Below are positions 41,120 through 49,599 of a stretch of DNA of 64,000 bases, piece after piece. The stretch comes from Paenibacillus_AR sp051594765 (GTDB lineage Bacteria > Bacillota > Bacilli > Paenibacillales > NBRC-103111), in the NCBI RefSeq assembly GCF_051594765.1, contig NZ_JBPPGJ010000023.1, positions 1-64,000 on the forward strand, in the 5' to 3' direction. Each line of letters opens with the position of its first letter. The stretch's first letter is position 1. The notes beneath the pieces were generated by a model. That model made no database searches. It saw only the letters and a list, made by a program, of their open reading frames with translations, and was not told the DNA's origin. The translations under genes and the position numbers were made by a program.

Positions 41120-41935
41120 TTGGCAAGCGACAAAGAACGGATTGATCTGCTCCTCGTGGAGCAAGGCTATTTCGATAGCCGGGAAAAGGCAAAGGCCGCC
41201 ATCATGGCCGGCCTGGTCTTCTCGGGAGAAGAGCGGGTGGAGAAGCCCGGCACCAAGATCTCCAGAGCCTCCGCCCTTACGGTGAAAGGGGCGCCCCATC
41301 CGTATGTAAGCCGCGGCGGGCTCAAGCTGGAGAAGGCCATCAAGGCCTTCGGGCTGGATCTGGCCGGGAAGCGGATGCTGGACATCGGCGCCTCCACCGG
41401 GGGCTTTACCGACTGTGCGCTGCAGCATGGAGCGGAGAAGGTCTGCGCCGTGGATGTGGGCTACAACCAATTGGATTGGTCGCTTCGCAATGATCCAAGA
41501 GTCATCGTGATGGAGAGGACCAATTTCCGCTATGTGGAGGCCAAGGATCTGAACGGCTTCGAGCCGGATTTGGCCACGATCGACGTCTCCTTCATCTCCC
41601 TGCACCTGATTCTGCCCCCTCTCACGAAGCTGCTCCCACCGGGAGGCGGCGTCATGGCCCTGATCAAGCCACAATTCGAGGCCGGGCGGGAGCAGGTCGG
41701 CAAGTCGGGAGTGGTACGGGATCCGGATATCCACCGGAGCGTGGTGAAGTCGGTGCTGGATTTTGCCGCTCAGCTGGATTTCCGGCTTCAAGGGCTTTCG
41801 TTCTCGCCCATTACAGGGGGAGAAGGGAATATCGAATTCCTCGCTTATTGGACTTACGGTGCGGAAGGCGGTACAGAGGAGCTGTCAGGGCTGGTGGAAG
41901 AAACTGTCCGGCAAGCCCACGCGACCTTCCGTTAA
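41120..41935 (+). CDS. tlyA: TlyA-family rRNA methyltransferase
   Basis: 271 residues: N-terminal S4 RNA-binding domain (RIDLLLVEQGYFDSREKAKAAIMAG) and a FtsJ-like methyltransferase domain with DIGASTGGFTDCALQHGA as SAM site. The family methylates 16S/23S rRNA in actinobacteria; many Firmicute homologues are annotated haemolysin-like (YqxC). A TTG start follows TGGAGGA. Confidence 0.9.
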   Translation: MASDKERIDLLLVEQGYFDSREKAKAAIMAGLVFSGEERVEKPGTKISRASALTVKGAPHPYVSRGGLKLEKAIKAFGLDLAGKRMLDIGASTGGFTDCALQHGAEKVCAVDVGYNQLDWSLRNDPRVIVMERTNFRYVEAKDLNGFEPDLATIDVSFISLHLILPPLTKLLPPGGGVMALIKPQFEAGREQVGKSGVVRDPDIHRSVVKSVLDFAAQLDFRLQGLSFSPITGGEGNIEFLAYWTYGAEGGTEELSGLVEETVRQAHATFR

Positions 41936-42076
41936 CATTGGCATCCTAAGGAATACGGACCGTCCGCTGCCGATGCAGCCGGCCGGAATGCCGTTTTTTT
42001 CTTGGGATGTTTCTGCGTTCCGGCAGGATTTCCGGAAGACCCTCTCGAAATGATAGATATCGGGAGGGATGGCGGC

Positions 42077-42529
42077 ATGTACCGGGGAGACAGTCTCATA
42101 CTCATTCTGCTCAGTCTGTTCACCGCGGGTGTTCTCTTGATGTGGCTCCGCAAGTGGATCACTGCGCCACCCAAGGTTCAGCATCCGGTCGTGCCTGATG
42201 AGGAGATCATGGTGACCGAGGCCGTCGAGCTTCTGGAATTCGCCGGTTACGAGGTGTGGACCGGCAAGCGCAAGGTGCCGATCACCGTTTCCGTCAATGA
42301 CCGGACCGAGCTGGAGACCCGGTTGTTCATCGACCATTTCGCCGCGGAGGGGGACAAGTTATATATCGTGAAGCTGGCCCGCGACCGCAAGCCGATCGAT
42401 CGGACCGGAAGCGGACTCCGGGATGGGCTTCTGGTGTACCAGCTGCTCTACGAACAGACCGAGGGCATTCTGCTGGTGGACCCGAAACTCCGGACCATAG
42501 ACAAAATCCATTTCTCCATAGAACGCTAA
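42077..42529 (+). CDS. Membrane-anchored hypothetical protein, 150 aa
   Basis: No named family recognised. One N-terminal membrane helix (about 7-24) is followed by a soluble domain of alternating strands and helices (VTEAVELLEFAGYEVWTGKRKVPI ... ETRLFIDHFAAEGDKLYIVKLAR). Its pattern is reminiscent of restriction-endonuclease-like or Holliday-resolvase folds, but this is only an impression. The ATG at 42077 follows GGGAGGG. The gene lies between tlyA and argR, with 11 bases to the latter, so it is probably cotranscribed. Confidence 0.7.
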   Translation: MYRGDSLILILLSLFTAGVLLMWLRKWITAPPKVQHPVVPDEEIMVTEAVELLEFAGYEVWTGKRKVPITVSVNDRTELETRLFIDHFAAEGDKLYIVKLARDRKPIDRTGSGLRDGLLVYQLLYEQTEGILLVDPKLRTIDKIHFSIER

Positions 42530-42539
42530 GGAGGCAGCC

Positions 42540-42989
42540 ATGAAAGGCCAACGCCACGTCAAAATCAGAGAAATCTTAACGAACCACGAGATCGAAACCC
42601 AGGACGAGTTGGTGGAGGCGCTCCGCAATTCCGGCTTCAACGTGACCCAGGCCACGGTATCCAGGGATATCAAGGAGCTCCATTTGGTCAAGACACCGCT
42701 GGATAACGGCCGGTATAAGTATTCCCTGCCCACGGAGCAGCGGTTCAATCCCTTGTCCCGGCTGAAGCGGGTGCTGGGGGACCATTTTGTGAACATCGAT
42801 TATACGGAGAATCTGGTCGTCATGAAGAGCATGCCGGGAACCGCCAATGCCATTGGGGCGCTGATCGACAGCCTCGAATGGCCGGAGGTCATGGGCACCA
42901 TCTGCGGTGACGACACCATCCTCATGATCTGCCGGACCAAGGAGCAGAGCAAGGAGATTGTGGATCGGGTGTTTTCCATGCTGTCCTGA
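42540..42989 (+). CDS. argR: Arginine repressor ArgR (AhrC)
   Basis: 149 residues: winged-helix DNA-binding domain (RHVKIREILTNHEIETQDELVEAL ... TQATVSRDIKEL) and a C-terminal hexamerisation domain with the arginine-binding GTICGDDTILMICR. Represses arginine synthesis and activates catabolism. AAGGAGG precedes the ATG. The position before recN is the usual one in Firmicutes. Confidence 0.96.
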   Translation: MKGQRHVKIREILTNHEIETQDELVEALRNSGFNVTQATVSRDIKELHLVKTPLDNGRYKYSLPTEQRFNPLSRLKRVLGDHFVNIDYTENLVVMKSMPGTANAIGALIDSLEWPEVMGTICGDDTILMICRTKEQSKEIVDRVFSMLS

Positions 42990-43008
42990 CCTCGCAACAC
43001 AAGCGAAG

Positions 43009-43046
43009 ACCCGCCTCAAGGTTTATACCCTGAGGCGGGTTTTTTG
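43009..43046 (+). terminator. Terminator after argR
   Basis: ACCCGCCTCA (43009-43018) / TGAGGCGGGT (43031-43040) followed by TTTTTT. Confidence 0.88.
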
Positions 43047-43160
43047 GCGTTCCGATTGAAGGGGATCGCCGCTTATTCCTACTCGGCACCGAGCAAGGAG
43101 CTTGGCGTTGGACTGGGACTTGGACGCAAAGGTTCGTGACGGACTCCTGCAGCCGTGATA

Positions 43161-43209
43161 TTGTCCGGTTGCGGACTCCATGCTATAATAGTACGAGAAC
43201 ATCTGTTTG
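43161..43209 (+). promoter_or_regulatory. recN promoter with LexA-type box
   Basis: TTGTCC (43161-43166), 17-base spacer, TATAAT (43184-43189) with TGC before it. Seven bases on, AGAAC-ATCT-GTTTG (43196-43209) matches the Bacillus SOS box CGAAC-N4-GTTYG except for the first base. LexA bound there would cover the start site. Confidence 0.55.
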
Positions 43210-43291
43210 CATACATCTGCAGCCATCACGAACAGACTAGGATGAGTTATCGTTTCTCTGCAGATATGCTGGACCATCGGGGGTATGAGGC

Positions 43292-45040
43292 ATGTTGTTG
43301 GAATTATCCATCCGCAATCTGGCGGTAATCGAGTCCGTAAAGCTGAGCTTTCATAAGGGGTTCCATGTGCTGACGGGCGAGACCGGCGCAGGCAAATCCA
43401 TCATTATCGACGCATTGAGCTTGATTGCGGGGAGCAGAGGAGCAAGTGACCTGGTCCGTTACGGCCAGGATAAGGCTGAGATCGAGGCGCTGTTCGATGT
43501 GCCGGAGAATCATCCCGTCTGGGAAGTGCTGAATCGGATCGGGCTGGAGGCGGCCCCGCATGAGCTTCTGATCATACGCAGGGAGATTAATGCCCAAGGC
43601 AAGAGCGTGAGCCGGATCAATGGGCAGTTGGTGAACCTGGGACTGCTGCGTGAGGCGGGAGAATGGCTGGTCAATATACATGGCCAGCATGAGCATCAGT
43701 CACTCCTGAAGGCGGAGGCCCATATCGAATGGCTGGATCTGTTCGGTGGGAAGGAGATAGCGGAGTCCAAGGGAGCGTACATCCAAGCCTACGAGGAATA
43801 TAATAAGCTGCAGAAGCAGCTGAACGACCTGAAGGAGGCCGGGAAGCAGGCGCTGCAGATGCAGGATCTGTATCGGTTCCAGGTGGAGGAGATCAGCGAC
43901 GCCAAATTGAAACCCGGCGAAGATGAATCATTATCGGAAGAAAAGCGCAAGCTAGGAAATGCCGAAAAATTATTCCAGAACGTCAACGACTCGTACGAAG
44001 GTATGTACGCCAACGGCAAGGCGCTGGATCTGGTGCGGAAAGCGGTTCAGCGGATCCAGGACATTGCCGATTATGATGCGCCGAAGCTCCAGCCTGTTCT
44101 GGAGCAGATGCAGTCTGCGTATTACCAGCTGGAGGATGCCGCCTACCAGCTCCGCGATTATCGCGATCAGATCGAATTCAATCCGGCCCGCTTGGACCAG
44201 ATTGAAGACCGCTTGAGCCTGATCTCCTCTCTCCGCCGCAAGTACGGGGAAAATGTGGTGGATATCCTCGCTTATCTTGGTCAAATCAAGAATGAATTAT
44301 CCGCCTTGGACCATAAGGAAGAGAAGCTTCAAGAGCTGGAGAGCCAATTGAAGGACAAGCATAACGAATGCGTCGGCTTGGCCGGGAAGCTGTCCGCTCT
44401 GCGCCGGAGCGCCGGGTTGAGGCTGGCGGAAGGCATCGAGCGGGAGCTCAAGGAGCTTCATATGGAGAGAACCAAATTCCACGTCAACATTATCCGGCTG
44501 GACGAAGGCAAGGAGCCGGGTGACGGCTCCGTCCGCTTGAACCGTCAGGGGATGGACCAGGTGGAGTTCCTGATCGCACCGAACCCCGGCGAGCCGCTCC
44601 GCGGCCTAGGGAAAATCGCGTCCGGCGGCGAGCTGTCCCGGATCATGCTGGCGATGAAGTCCATCTTCGCGAAGATGGACCAGATTCCGGTGCTGGTCTT
44701 CGACGAGGTTGACACCGGCGTTAGCGGCCGCGCCGCCCAAGCCATCGCCGAGCGGATGGCACGGCTGTCTTCGGACTGCCAGGTGTTCTCCATCACACAC
44801 CTGCCGCAGGTCGCCTGTATGGCGGACGCCCATTATTACATCAGCAAGGCGGTGGAGGACGACAGAACCTTTACGAAGGTGAGAGATCTGGAGGAATCGG
44901 ACCGTACGGAGGAGCTTGCCCGTATGCTGGGAGGCGTGGAGATAACCGAAACGACGCTGCATCACGCTAAGGAGATGCTAGCCCTCGCTATTGCTCAAAA
45001 AACCGCTTACCGGAAGGAAAATCAGCAGATTATGGCCTGA
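43292..45040 (+). CDS. recN: DNA repair protein RecN
   Basis: 582-residue SMC-like ATPase acting early in double-strand break repair. Walker A GETGAGKSIIIDAL near residue 30, a long coiled coil (about 160-380), the signature ASGGELSRIMLAMK near 450 and Walker B LVFDEVDTGVSG near 475. The ATG follows GGGGGTATGAGGC. It stands alone under a LexA-boxed promoter between argR and spoIVB. Confidence 0.95.
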   Translation: MLLELSIRNLAVIESVKLSFHKGFHVLTGETGAGKSIIIDALSLIAGSRGASDLVRYGQDKAEIEALFDVPENHPVWEVLNRIGLEAAPHELLIIRREINAQGKSVSRINGQLVNLGLLREAGEWLVNIHGQHEHQSLLKAEAHIEWLDLFGGKEIAESKGAYIQAYEEYNKLQKQLNDLKEAGKQALQMQDLYRFQVEEISDAKLKPGEDESLSEEKRKLGNAEKLFQNVNDSYEGMYANGKALDLVRKAVQRIQDIADYDAPKLQPVLEQMQSAYYQLEDAAYQLRDYRDQIEFNPARLDQIEDRLSLISSLRRKYGENVVDILAYLGQIKNELSALDHKEEKLQELESQLKDKHNECVGLAGKLSALRRSAGLRLAEGIERELKELHMERTKFHVNIIRLDEGKEPGDGSVRLNRQGMDQVEFLIAPNPGEPLRGLGKIASGGELSRIMLAMKSIFAKMDQIPVLVFDEVDTGVSGRAAQAIAERMARLSSDCQVFSITHLPQVACMADAHYYISKAVEDDRTFTKVRDLEESDRTEELARMLGGVEITETTLHHAKEMLALAIAQKTAYRKENQQIMA

Positions 45041-45153
45041 CGTGGCAGCTTTTTCGAGTTATAAAAGGATTGGGGCGGGGTTAAGTTATAGGTACGCAAA
45101 TGACACCAACGCCTACCCGAACGGCGAGGAGGAGAAAAGGAGCGTGATTTAGA

Positions 45154-46473
45154 TTGAACACCGTCATACGCAAACGATTGGTTGGTCTTATCATCGCTTT
45201 TCTCATTTGCTTGATCAGCTTCTCCGCCCCATTCCAATGTTTCGCCCGCTTCCCGGACGAGCTTCGGATATTCTCCGGACAAGACAAGGACTTGCAATTA
45301 TCCATGCCGGTCATCGGTCAAATCTCCGTTAAGAATCCCGGAATACTCAGTGTCAACGGTTCTTCCCAGCCCACCTTCCAAGCGAATCTGAAGGAGCCCA
45401 TTCGCATTCACACATCCGAAACCGGCCAGACCGAGATGATGGTGAAGCTGGGCAAAATTCCGCTGAAGTCCGTCAAGGTGAAGGTTCTGCCCGATCTCAA
45501 GGTCATTCCGGGAGGCCAGACCATCGGAGTGAAGCTGAAGTCGGCCGGTGTTCTGGTTGTCGGTCATCATCTGGTGGCGATTAATGAAGAGAACAAGGTT
45601 TCCCCCGGCGAAGAGGCCAAGGTGCAAGTCGGGGATCTGATTCTAAGCATTGACGGAAAGAAGCTGCAGGATGTAAATCAGATGTCGGAAATGGTATCCA
45701 AGGCAGGGGAGAACGGTAAGCCCCTCGATCTGGAGATCAAACGGAACAAAGACATCGTTCACATTCAGCTGAGCCCGGCTTACGATAAGAATGACAAAGC
45801 CTACCGTCTCGGTCTTTATATCCGGGACTCCGCGGCAGGCGTCGGCACTCTGACGTTCTATGCGCCCGACCAACATGTGTATGGAGCTCTCGGACACGTC
45901 ATTACGGATATGGATACCCAGACACCCATTGAGGTAGGCAGCGGCGAAATCGTTCATTCCAACGTTACGTCCATCTCCAAGAGCCAGAACGGGGAGCCGG
46001 GAGAGAAACGGGCCATCCTAAGGGAGAAGGTCATCGGCAATATCGAGAAGAATACGCCCTTCGGCATCTTCGGCAGAATGCCGGCTGCACCGGAGCAGGG
46101 GCTGGCTAAGGAAGCGATCCCTGTAGCCTTCTCCGAGGAAGTCAAGGAAGGACCGGCGGAGATCTACACGGTGGTCGGGGGGCAGAAGGTGGAGAAGTTC
46201 TCCATTGAGATTACGCATGTATCGAAGCAGGATTATCCCGCAACCAAGGGGATGATCATCAAGATTACGGATCCGAAGCTCCTTGAGAAGACAGGTGGTA
46301 TTGTCCAAGGGATGAGCGGCAGCCCCATCGTTCAGAACGGTAAGATGATCGGTGCCGTGACTCACGTGTTCGTCAACGATCCATCCAGCGGATATGGATG
46401 CTTTATCGAATGGATGCTGAAGGATGCGGGTGTATTGGAGGATGAAAACGCACAGGAACTGAAGGCCAGCTAA
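45154..46473 (+). CDS. spoIVB: SpoIVB peptidase
   Basis: 439-residue S55 serine protease made in the forespore and exported to the intermembrane space, where it triggers pro-sigma-K processing by cutting SpoIVFA. An N-terminal membrane/signal segment (about 9-28), a PDZ domain (about 115-210, VGDLILSIDGKKL) and the protease domain with GALGHVITD (His) and GMSGSPIVQNG (Ser) are visible. A TTG start with AAAAGGAG upstream is used. The terminator hairpin overlaps its stop codon. Confidence 0.95.
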   Translation: MNTVIRKRLVGLIIAFLICLISFSAPFQCFARFPDELRIFSGQDKDLQLSMPVIGQISVKNPGILSVNGSSQPTFQANLKEPIRIHTSETGQTEMMVKLGKIPLKSVKVKVLPDLKVIPGGQTIGVKLKSAGVLVVGHHLVAINEENKVSPGEEAKVQVGDLILSIDGKKLQDVNQMSEMVSKAGENGKPLDLEIKRNKDIVHIQLSPAYDKNDKAYRLGLYIRDSAAGVGTLTFYAPDQHVYGALGHVITDMDTQTPIEVGSGEIVHSNVTSISKSQNGEPGEKRAILREKVIGNIEKNTPFGIFGRMPAAPEQGLAKEAIPVAFSEEVKEGPAEIYTVVGGQKVEKFSIEITHVSKQDYPATKGMIIKITDPKLLEKTGGIVQGMSGSPIVQNGKMIGAVTHVFVNDPSSGYGCFIEWMLKDAGVLEDENAQELKAS

Positions 46474-46495
46474 GGCTGCCTTTGGTTTTTTGTTT
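46462..46495 (+). terminator. Terminator overlapping the spoIVB stop
   Basis: AAGGC-AGC pairs with GCT-GCCTT around the TAA stop, followed by TTTGGTTTTTTGTTTT. Confidence 0.6.
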
Positions 46496-46520
46496 TATCC
46501 GAAAAACCTCCATGACTTGG

Positions 46521-46629
46521 TGTCGAAAAATGTTGAGCCCTGTGGTAAAATATATATTATATATAATCAACCAAAAAAAATAAAGAAAAATAATTTTCGA
46601 CAGAAGGAATTTAATTGTCATTGTCGAAT
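46521..46629 (+). promoter_or_regulatory. spo0A control region: three 0A boxes and a sigma-H promoter
   Basis: TGTCGAA stands at 46521-46527 and 46622-46628, and its inverse TTCGACA at 46596-46602: three Spo0A binding sites. A sigma-H promoter reads GAAGGAATT (46603-46611), 11 bases, GTCGAAT (46623-46629), matching RnAGGAWWW-N11-RnnGAAT in full. The last 0A box overlaps its -10. A vegetative promoter may use TAAAAT at 46546-46551 with TGG before it. This resembles the switchable Pv/Ps arrangement of B. subtilis spo0A. Confidence 0.8.
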
Positions 46630-46684
46630 TAGAATTCTTAGAAAGAAAATATTGGAATGCATCTACAGATAGGAGGATAATCAA

Positions 46685-47509
46685 GTGCAAAAAATCGAAG
46701 TATTGTTGGCAGATGACAATCGTGAATTTACTGCATTATTATCGGAATTCATCAATGATCAGCACGATATGACGGTCAGTGGGGTGGCCTACAACGGCAA
46801 TGATGTACTCCGTCTGATTGAAGAGGGTCGTATCCCGGATGTGCTGATTCTCGATATCATCATGCCGCATCTCGATGGCCTTGGCGTTCTGGAGAAGCTC
46901 CGTGAGATGAACATCACGCCTCAACCCAAAATCATCATGCTGACCGCCTTCGGTCAAGAGAGCATCACCCAGAAGGCTGTACAGCTCGGCGCTTCTTATT
47001 ACATATTGAAGCCGTTCGATATGGAGGTTCTCACCAACCGGATCCGCCAGCTGGTGACGAACTCCACTGTAAGTACCTCCGGCTCCGGCATGTCCTCCAA
47101 CATGACCTCGGCGGTGATCCAGCATAAAGCCAATGTTGTACCGATGAGCAAAACTCGCAATCTGGATGCGAATATCACCAGCATTATCCATGAGATCGGC
47201 GTACCGGCTCATATCAAGGGCTACCAATACCTGCGTGAAGCTATTACGATGGTATACAACAATATCGAGATCTTGGGGGCGATCACGAAGACGCTGTACC
47301 CGGCTATCGCCGAGCGCTTCAAGACAACGCCGTCCCGCGTTGAACGCGCCATCCGCCACGCGATCGAAGTAGCCTGGACCCGCGGCAACATCGACAGCAT
47401 CTCGCACCTGTTCGGCTACACCATCAACATCTCGAAGGCGAAGCCGACCAACAGCGAATTTATCGCGATGGTGGCTGACAAGCTGAGAATCGAGCATAAA
47501 GTTAGTTGA
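46685..47509 (+). CDS. spo0A: Sporulation master regulator Spo0A
   Basis: 274 residues: receiver domain with the acidic pocket ADDN (residues 9-12), phosphorylated Asp57 in LILDIIMP and Lys in YILKPFD; a linker of Ser/Thr/Gly (about 120-140); and the effector domain with the recognition helix SRVERAIRHAIEVAWTRG. A GTG start follows AGGAGGATAATCAA. The phosphorelay feeds it; it then acts on its own promoter through the 0A boxes. Confidence 0.98.
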   Translation: MQKIEVLLADDNREFTALLSEFINDQHDMTVSGVAYNGNDVLRLIEEGRIPDVLILDIIMPHLDGLGVLEKLREMNITPQPKIIMLTAFGQESITQKAVQLGASYYILKPFDMEVLTNRIRQLVTNSTVSTSGSGMSSNMTSAVIQHKANVVPMSKTRNLDANITSIIHEIGVPAHIKGYQYLREAITMVYNNIEILGAITKTLYPAIAERFKTTPSRVERAIRHAIEVAWTRGNIDSISHLFGYTINISKAKPTNSEFIAMVADKLRIEHKVS

Positions 47510-47536
47510 ACTTCAAGGCCTGATGAACGAAACGAT

Positions 47537-47571
47537 CCCCATAAACCATAACCGGTTTATGGGGGTTTTTG
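47537..47571 (+). terminator. Terminator after spo0A
   Basis: CCCCATAAACC (47537-47547) / GGTTTATGGGG (47554-47564) perfect stem, then GTTTTTG. Confidence 0.88.
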
Positions 47572-47604
47572 TTTGGATAGGGGAGAATATTCATCGAAAC
47601 CGGG

Positions 47605-47633
47605 TTGTTCTTTCGAAGCGTTTCCAATAAAAT
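47605..47633 (+). promoter_or_regulatory. Promoter of the PAP2 gene
   Basis: TTGTTC (47605-47610), 17-base spacer, TAAAAT (47628-47633). Confidence 0.5.
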
Positions 47634-47684
47634 AGAAAATGCAAATCGTTCTTATATAAAAATGATCCGAAAAAGAGGGGACTT

Positions 47685-48323
47685 ATGAGTCAACGTACGC
47701 AATCCGGTTCAATCGGAAGTTCATGGTTAGGGAGGCTTACAGTCTGGGCTGCCGGATGCGGAGCGGTATTCCTGCTGCTTCTGGCGGGATTGGCGGGGGG
47801 ATGGTGGAATCAGGCGGATCAAAGGGCAGCGGAAGCCTTCCGGGATATGCAGAACGAGGGGCTCACGCCACTATTCAAGGTCTTGTCCGAGCTGGGCTCC
47901 ACACTGGCGTTCGTGCTGCTATTCGTAGCGGCAACCGTACTACTCCTCTGGCAGAAGAAGCAGAGGGAGGCGCTGATTCTGCTGATTTCGACGGGAGGGG
48001 CATATGCGTTGAACAGCCTGTTGAAGGAAGCCATTCAGCGTGAACGCCCGGCGCTGCCGCATCTGATTGAAGCGGACGGCTTCAGTTTTCCCAGCGGCAA
48101 TGCCATGGTCGCAACCGCTTTTTATGGCATGCTGGCAATCTTCATTCTATGCTCCGGTCTGCCGCGCAGACGCTTGTTTGCCGGCTTGATAGCAGTGGTG
48201 CTTCTGTTGATCGGATTCAGCAGACTTTACTTGAACGTTCATTACCCCACCGATATTCTGGCAGGTTATGCAGCAGGAGGGTGCTGGCTCTTGGGCTGCA
48301 GCTTATTTTATATCCGGAGATGA
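47685..48323 (+). CDS. PAP2-family membrane phosphatase
   Basis: 212 residues with six hydrophobic segments. The three phosphatase motifs are present: KEAIQRERP (C1, near residue 108), FPSGN (C2, near 130) and SRLYLNVHYPTD (C3, near 178). C2 reads PSGN where the canonical motif is PSGH, so the general-acid His is replaced by Asn. Likely substrates are lipid phosphates such as undecaprenyl or phosphatidylglycerol phosphate. AGAGGGGAC precedes the ATG. Confidence 0.87.
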   Translation: MSQRTQSGSIGSSWLGRLTVWAAGCGAVFLLLLAGLAGGWWNQADQRAAEAFRDMQNEGLTPLFKVLSELGSTLAFVLLFVAATVLLLWQKKQREALILLISTGGAYALNSLLKEAIQRERPALPHLIEADGFSFPSGNAMVATAFYGMLAIFILCSGLPRRRLFAGLIAVVLLLIGFSRLYLNVHYPTDILAGYAAGGCWLLGCSLFYIRR

Positions 48324-48330
48324 TCTGGCG

Positions 48331-48365
48331 TTGACAGATCCAACTGTAATTACTATAATAACAGT
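48331..48365 (+). promoter_or_regulatory. Consensus promoter and inverted-repeat operator of the Rrf2 gene
   Basis: TTGACA (48331-48336), 17-base spacer, TATAAT (48354-48359): full consensus. ACTGT (48343-48347) and ACAGT (48361-48365) form an inverted repeat across the -10, as expected for autorepression. Confidence 0.7.
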
Positions 48366-48383
48366 ATCCGGGAGGCGAAGACG

Positions 48384-48821
48384 ATGAACAGTGAATTTTC
48401 CATCGCCGTCCATAGCTTGGTGCTCTTGGCTCACCGGTCCGACCGGATGGCCACAAGCGACACGATTGCAGATAACGTATGCACCCACCCGGCGAGAGTC
48501 CGCAAAGTGCTGGGTATCCTAAGAAAGCAAGGCTTCGTATCGACCCGGGAAGGGATCGGCGGAGGATATATACTGAGCTGCGATCCGGAAGAGACGAATC
48601 TGGCCCAGGTCTACCGCGCGGTGTCCATGGGTACGCTGAAGCCCGGCTGGTGCTCCGGCGACCCGGAGAAGGTTTGCATCATTGCTTCGACGGTACAGAA
48701 CGTCATGGATGATATGTTTCAGGAAGCGGAGCTCCATCTGGAGCAATATTGGGAGAAGTGGACCATTGCGGATGTCCTCCGCAAGATCTGCTCGGTGCAT
48801 AAATGCAAGGAAACCAAGTGA
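48384..48821 (+). CDS. Rrf2-family transcriptional regulator
   Basis: 145 residues: N-terminal winged helix (FSIAVHSLVLLAH ... ARVRKVLGILRKQGFVSTREGIGGGYIL) and a C-terminal dimer helix. Cysteines at WCSGDPEKVC (about 93-102) and CSVHKC (about 138-143) could sense redox or bind a cluster or zinc, but they are not the IscR/NsrR spacing. The next gene is thioredoxin, so a thiol-stress role is plausible. GGGAGGCG precedes the ATG. Confidence 0.85.
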   Translation: MNSEFSIAVHSLVLLAHRSDRMATSDTIADNVCTHPARVRKVLGILRKQGFVSTREGIGGGYILSCDPEETNLAQVYRAVSMGTLKPGWCSGDPEKVCIIASTVQNVMDDMFQEAELHLEQYWEKWTIADVLRKICSVHKCKETK

Positions 48822-48829
48822 TTGGTTAG

Positions 48830-48860
48830 AGAGAAGCCCAAGCCCTAAGGGCTTTCTCTT
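48830..48860 (+). terminator. Hairpin between the Rrf2 gene and trxA
   Basis: AGAGAAGCCC (48830-48839) pairs with GGGCTTTCTCT (48849-48859), one base bulged. The tail TAACAAG has no T run, so this is at best an attenuator. Confidence 0.4.
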
Positions 48861-48868
48861 AACAAGTA

Positions 48869-48889
48869 ACTGTAACTATATAGATGACA
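48869..48889 (+). promoter_or_regulatory. Operator-like motif before trxA, similar to the Rrf2 promoter site
   Basis: ACTGTAACTATATAGATGACA resembles the ACTGT-(AATTACTATAATA)-ACAGT site of the Rrf2 promoter: same left arm, AT-rich ACTATA centre and a partial right arm. A TATATA -10 may lie inside it; no clear -35 is seen. Confidence 0.35.
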
Positions 48890-48907
48890 ATTGAAAAGGA
48901 GAGGATC

Positions 48908-49228
48908 ATGATGGCTGTTCAACATGCAACCGATGCAACGTTTTCCGTAGAGGTCGGACAGGACGGACTGGTGCTAGCCGATTTCTGGGCCCCTTGGTGC
49001 GGCCCCTGCAAAATGCTGGCTCCCGTACTGGAGGAATTGGATCAAACGGCAGGCGACAAAGTAAAGATCGTGAAAATCAACGTAGATGAGAATCCGGAGA
49101 CGGCAGGCCAGTTCAACGTCATGAGCATTCCGACAATGATCTTGTTTAAGGATGGTGTGCCGGTGGATAAGACCGTCGGACTGAAAAGCCGCGAAGCGCT
49201 TGAAACGTTGGTCAACCGCCACGCCTGA
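48908..49228 (+). CDS. trxA: Thioredoxin
   Basis: 106-residue thioredoxin fold with ADFWAPWCGPCKMLAPVLEEL (active site WCGPC near residue 30), the cis-Pro in MSIPTMILF and a conserved NVDENPETAGQF. Reduces protein disulfides. The ATG at 48908 follows AAAGGAGAGG; the next codon is also ATG. It follows the Rrf2 regulator by 86 bases. Confidence 0.95.
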   Translation: MMAVQHATDATFSVEVGQDGLVLADFWAPWCGPCKMLAPVLEELDQTAGDKVKIVKINVDENPETAGQFNVMSIPTMILFKDGVPVDKTVGLKSREALETLVNRHA

Positions 49229-49240
49229 TCGGATTAACCG

Positions 49241-49298
49241 TCAAGCCGCCCATCCGGTGCCGCTCCCATTCGAGGGACGGCGCCGGCAGGCGGCTTGA
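49241..49298. terminator. Bidirectional terminator between trxA and the convergent small genes
   Basis: TCAAGCCGCC (49241-49250) / GGCGGCTTGA (49289-49298) with an inner CCGGTGCCG / CGGCGCCGG stem. Confidence 0.65.
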
Positions 49299-49314
49299 TT
49301 GGTGTTCTGCAGGT

Positions 49315-49599
49315 TTAGAACTTACGGGCATTCTCCATTGCATTCTGCAGCTCGTTCAAATTCTGCAGAACCTGCTGCTCCTGGGATTGATTGGCTTCCG
49401 CCAGCAGCTGGTCTCTCGCTCCCTCAGCACGCCGCTCCGCCTGCTCCAGCTTTTGATAAGCATGGATCCGATCCTGCGGATTGGCGGACATCTGGGCTCT
49501 ATAGGCTTCCTCCCGGGCTTGATTCAGCTCGTGAATGGCCTCATTCACAGCCGTCAGCACATGCTTCAGGCGTTCTTGATGCTGCAGATACTCGGTCAT
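49315..49599 (-). CDS. Coiled-coil hypothetical protein, 94 aa
   Basis: No family recognised. The sequence is almost entirely helix-forming, with heptad-like spacing of Leu/Ala and many Gln/Glu (AVNEAIHELNQAREEAYRAQ ... NLNELQNAMENARKF). There is no signal peptide. Its ATG overlaps the stop of the upstream 65-aa gene (ATGA), so both form a two-gene unit. Confidence 0.65.
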   Translation of the reverse strand: MTEYLQHQERLKHVLTAVNEAIHELNQAREEAYRAQMSANPQDRIHAYQKLEQAERRAEGARDQLLAEANQSQEQQVLQNLNELQNAMENARKF

